Notes under the pieces: model-generated | Told to the model about the DNA's origin: nothing | The model's input: only the letters and a program-made list of their open reading frames with translations | The model's database searches: none | Part shown: in pieces, positions 7,012-9,278 of the stretch | Layout: each line of letters begins with the position of its first letter | Position numbering within the stretch: position 1 is the first letter of the stretch | Position numbers and translations under genes: made by a program | Origin: an uncultured Holophagales bacterium | Lineage (GTDB): Bacteria; Acidobacteriota; Thermoanaerobaculia; UBA5066 | NCBI GenBank assembly: GCA_937864895.1 | Contig: CALMDF010000290.1 | Location: 1-9,278, forward strand | DNA length: 9,278 nucleotides | Direction of reading: 5' to 3'

Positions 7012-7814
7012 ACCGCCTCCGCGAAGGAGTCGCGCAGGCGGTGGAAAAAGCTCCAGCCGGCGGCGAGCGCGACGAGGGAGACGGCCGTCGCGGCCCCCCA
7101 GGTGGAGAGGGGCGCGAAGCGCCCGTAGAAGAGCGCGTCCTGCCAGGCGGCGAAGAGGGGCGCGAGGGGGTTCCAGGCGAGGAGCCCGGTCACGCCGCCC
7201 TTCGGGAGGTCCTTCAGCGTGTAGAGGATCGGCGTCGCGAAGAAGAGGACCGAGAGGACGGTCTGGAGGAGGTCCTTCACGTCGCGGAAGTGGACGGTGA
7301 GGGCCGAGAGGAAGAGGCCGGTGCCGAAGAGGAGGGCGGCCTGAAGGAGCATCAGGACCGGCACCTGCAGGAGGGCCCAGCCCAGCGGGACGGGCGTGCC
7401 GAACGCGCCGAGCGCGCCGGCGACGAGCGCCGCCAGGAGGACCGGGAGGGCGAGCAGGAAGTGGACGCCCTGCGCGAGGACGGCGACCGCGGGGAGGACC
7501 TCCGCCGGGAAGAGGATCTTTCGCAGGAGGGCGCCGTGCGTCAGGAGGGATGAGGAGGCGTCGGTGATCGAGGCGGAGAGCCAGTTCCACGGGAGGAGGC
7601 CGCAGAAGAGGAAGAGGGCGTAGGGCGTCGTCGACGGGCTCCGGTTCGGGAGGAGGAGCTGGAAGACGAGCGTGTAGACCGCGAGCATGAGGAGGGGGTT
7701 CAGGAGCGACCAGAAGAACCCCAGGACGCTGCCGCGGTAGCGCGCCTTCATCTCCCGCGCCACGAGGACGCCGACGAGCGCCCGGTGGCGCCAGAGGTCG
7801 CGAAGCCGCTCCAT
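7008..7814 (-). CDS. wzm: Wzm-type ABC-2 transporter permease for lipid-linked polysaccharide
   Basis: Membrane subunit of the exporter whose ATPase is the overlapping wzt. The 268-residue length is normal for Wzm/TagG permeases. Family hallmarks are an amphipathic start followed by KARYRGSVLGFFWSLLNPLL (23-42), several hydrophobic helices between about 37 and 255, VHFRDVKDLLQ at 174-184, ATPILY at 193-198, and NPLAPLFAAWQDALFYGR at 215-232, ending in FHRLRDSF. The ATG at 7814 is chosen because it sits directly before the conserved N-terminal region; the frame is open further up but there overlaps the divergent ATPase gene. A TATCAT hexamer lies 11 nt upstream and no good Shine-Dalgarno is visible, so the message may be nearly leaderless. 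First gene of the minus-strand cluster. The substrate cannot be read from the sequence; an O-antigen-like glycan or a sugar-lipid for the adjacent Arn pathway are the options. Confidence 0.93.
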   Translation of the reverse strand: MERLRDLWRHRALVGVLVAREMKARYRGSVLGFFWSLLNPLLMLAVYTLVFQLLLPNRSPSTTPYALFLFCGLLPWNWLSASITDASSSLLTHGALLRKILFPAEVLPAVAVLAQGVHFLLALPVLLAALVAGALGAFGTPVPLGWALLQVPVLMLLQAALLFGTGLFLSALTVHFRDVKDLLQTVLSVLFFATPILYTLKDLPKGGVTGLLAWNPLAPLFAAWQDALFYGRFAPLSTWGAATAVSLVALAAGWSFFHRLRDSFAEAV

Positions 7815-7825
7815 CCCGGTCGTCG

Positions 7826-7831
7826 ATGATA
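7826..7831 (-). promoter_or_regulatory. Possible -10 element (TATCAT) for the wzm operon
   Basis: On the minus strand TATCAT (5 of 6 to TATAAT) ends 11 nt before the wzm ATG. It is the only AT-rich hexamer in the intergenic region oriented toward wzm. The segment 17 bp upstream (GAAAGG) is not a -35 box. If used, it predicts a leader of only about five bases. Confidence 0.33.
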
Positions 7832-7860
7832 CGCGGCGCTGCGGGGCCCCTTTCCCATCC

Positions 7861-7873
7861 CGCCGGGCCGGCG
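7861..7873. promoter_or_regulatory. 13-bp perfect odd palindrome, possible operator
   Basis: CGCCGG and CCGGCG flank a central G at 7867 and are exact reverse complements. The site lies between the two divergent start codons, upstream of both suggested -10 hexamers, where a shared regulator could bind. In DNA of this composition such a short GC palindrome can easily arise by chance. Confidence 0.2.
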
Positions 7874-7878
7874 CGGCG

Positions 7879-7884
7879 TAGTGT
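7879..7884 (+). promoter_or_regulatory. Possible -10 element (TAGTGT, TANNNT type) for the ABC ATPase gene
   Basis: TAGTGT ends 6 nt before the ATG at 7891. It fits the loose TANNNT form seen at leaderless promoters in several high-GC bacteria, and the start codon has no recognisable Shine-Dalgarno. No -35 box is seen. Confidence 0.25.
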
Positions 7885-7890
7885 CGGGGC

Positions 7891-8567
<677 letters not shown>

Positions 8568-8571
<4 letters not shown>

Positions 8572-9278
8572 GCCGGACCGGTCCGCTCCTCGCTCCGCTC
8601 CTCCTCCGCCCTCTCCGCCGCGACCGGGCGCGTTTCGCCCTCACGGTCGCCGGGATCGCCGTCGGCGTCGCGACGATGGCGTCGATCCTCCTCGCGAATG
8701 CGTCGGTCCTCGCCTCGTTCGCCGCGACGGTCGACCTCGTCGCCGGCAAGGCCTCCCTCACGGTCCTCGCCGACGGGCCCGGCATCCCCGAGGAGACGCT
8801 CGAGCGCCTCGCCTGGCTCCGCCCCCTCGGCGTGGCCGTCGTCCCCGCCGTCAGCCAGACGGCCGCGCTCGCCGGCGGCGGAGGCGACGTCGTCGAGGTC
8901 CTGGGGATCGACCCCGTCACCGACCCGTCGGTGCGCGGGGAGAGCCTCGTCGTCGAGGGGGCGACGCTCGACCGCCTCCTCGGGATCTTCCGGAAGGACT
9001 CCGTCCTCGTGCCGGCTGCGCTCGCCGCGCGGCTCGGTCTCGTCGAGGGCTCGGACCTCGGGATCCTCGCGGGGGGCTCGGCGCGAACGCTCCGCGTCGC
9101 CGGGATCGTCCGGCTCGAGGGGCCCGCGCGCGGAGCGCTCGGGTCCCTCCTCCTCACGGACGTCGCCACCGCCCAGGAGCTCTTCCTCCGCGAGGGGTTC
9201 CTCGACCGGATCGACCTCGTCCTCCCGGAGGGGTTCACGGACCAGGAGAAGCGCGCTCTCGAGGAATCCGTGAGGGAC
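8568..9278 (+). CDS. FtsX/MacB-type ABC transporter permease, 3' end beyond the window
   Basis: Open from the GTG at 8568 to the last base of the window with no stop: 237 codons of a protein expected to be about 370-400 or more residues. After a short basic N-terminus (LLRPLRRDRAR) comes a membrane helix at about 23-45 (FALTVAGIAVGVATMASILL), then an extracytoplasmic domain in the style of the MacB periplasmic core. It contains SVLVPAALAARLGL at about 147-160, LRVAGIVRLEGPARGALGSL at about 177-196 and LLLTDVATAQELF, segments typical of such permeases. The remaining helices should lie past the right edge. The GTG overlaps the TGA of the ATPase gene (GTGA), which supports this start and pairs the two products in one transporter. 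Another open frame over 8698-9273 on this strand is a shadow of this gene. The permease family call is firm; its substrate is not. Confidence 0.85.

Larger units (their letters stand above)
7815..7890. promoter_or_regulatory. Divergent intergenic region between wzm and the plus-strand ABC ATPase gene
   Basis: This 76-bp stretch must hold the promoters of both divergent genes. It contains TATCAT toward wzm, TAGTGT toward the ATPase gene, an 8-bp palindrome GGGGCCCC (7843-7850) and a 13-bp odd palindrome (7861-7873). No clear -35 box or known regulator site was recognised. Confidence 0.5.

Noticed and set aside
2940..7128. Long plus-strand open frames (2940-4205, 4046-5785, 5485-7128) opposite arnC, arnT and wzt
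   Set aside because: Same artefact: highly charged low-complexity translations with no recognisable domain, each antisense to a conserved gene.
8698..9273. 191-codon plus-strand open frame in the last 580 bp
   Set aside because: It is the out-of-frame shadow of the permease that begins at GTG 8568. Its translation is Ser/Arg-rich low complexity, whereas the permease frame shows a membrane helix and MacB-like segments.

Overview
The window is very GC-rich and almost fully coding. Its codon use strongly favours C in the third position (CTC for Leu, GTC for Val). Starts are a mix of ATG and GTG, and stop-to-start overlaps of the ATGA/GTGA type are common. The gene content (lipid A/LPS modification, an O-antigen-type ABC exporter with a carbohydrate-binding C-terminus, and a MacB/LolD-type ABC system) points to a bacterium with an outer membrane. 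The composition would suit a high-GC Acidobacteriota or a 'deltaproteobacterial' lineage, but that assignment is inference only; no phylogenetic marker gene is present.

Layout. Positions 1-7814 carry seven genes on the minus strand, in transcription order: wzm, wzt, arnT, arnC, arnA formyltransferase half, arnA dehydrogenase/decarboxylase half, arnD. Positions 7815-7890 are a 76-bp divergent intergenic region. From 7891 the plus strand carries a MacB/LolD-type ABC ATPase and, overlapping it by GTGA, the first 237 codons of an FtsX/MacB-type permease that runs off the right edge. Nothing else of any length is non-coding. The only other gap over 20 bp is the 68-bp arnT-arnC spacer (3879-3946), which holds a perfect hairpin and a possible promoter.

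How the genes fit together. The Arn enzymes make and attach 4-amino-4-deoxy-L-arabinose (L-Ara4N). The dehydrogenase half oxidises and decarboxylates UDP-glucuronate. The product would be transaminated by ArnB, which is not in the window, and formylated by the formyltransferase half. ArnC then loads the sugar on undecaprenyl phosphate, ArnD deformylates it, and ArnT transfers L-Ara4N to an outer-membrane acceptor on the periplasmic side. The usual flippase ArnE/ArnF is also not in the window. Instead, an ABC-2 exporter pair of the Wzm/Wzt type lies at the head of the cluster, overlapping by GTGA and ending 8 bp before arnT.

Most notable points: (1) the two halves of ArnA are in one reading frame, separated by one TGA and a six-codon linker, so a bifunctional ArnA appears to have been split by a single in-frame stop; (2) arnD has no ATG/GTG/TTG start ahead of its catalytic motif except one deep inside arnA, which looks like a one-base lesion or an unusual start; (3) a Wzm/Wzt transporter is embedded with the arn genes; (4) the three genes that could head transcripts (wzm, arnC, the plus-strand ATPase) each have a TANNNT hexamer 6-11 nt before the start and no good Shine-Dalgarno, suggesting leaderless transcripts. 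I saw no tRNA, rRNA, CRISPR array, insertion sequence or prophage gene. Most of the window is a recognisable pathway, not an unknown system.
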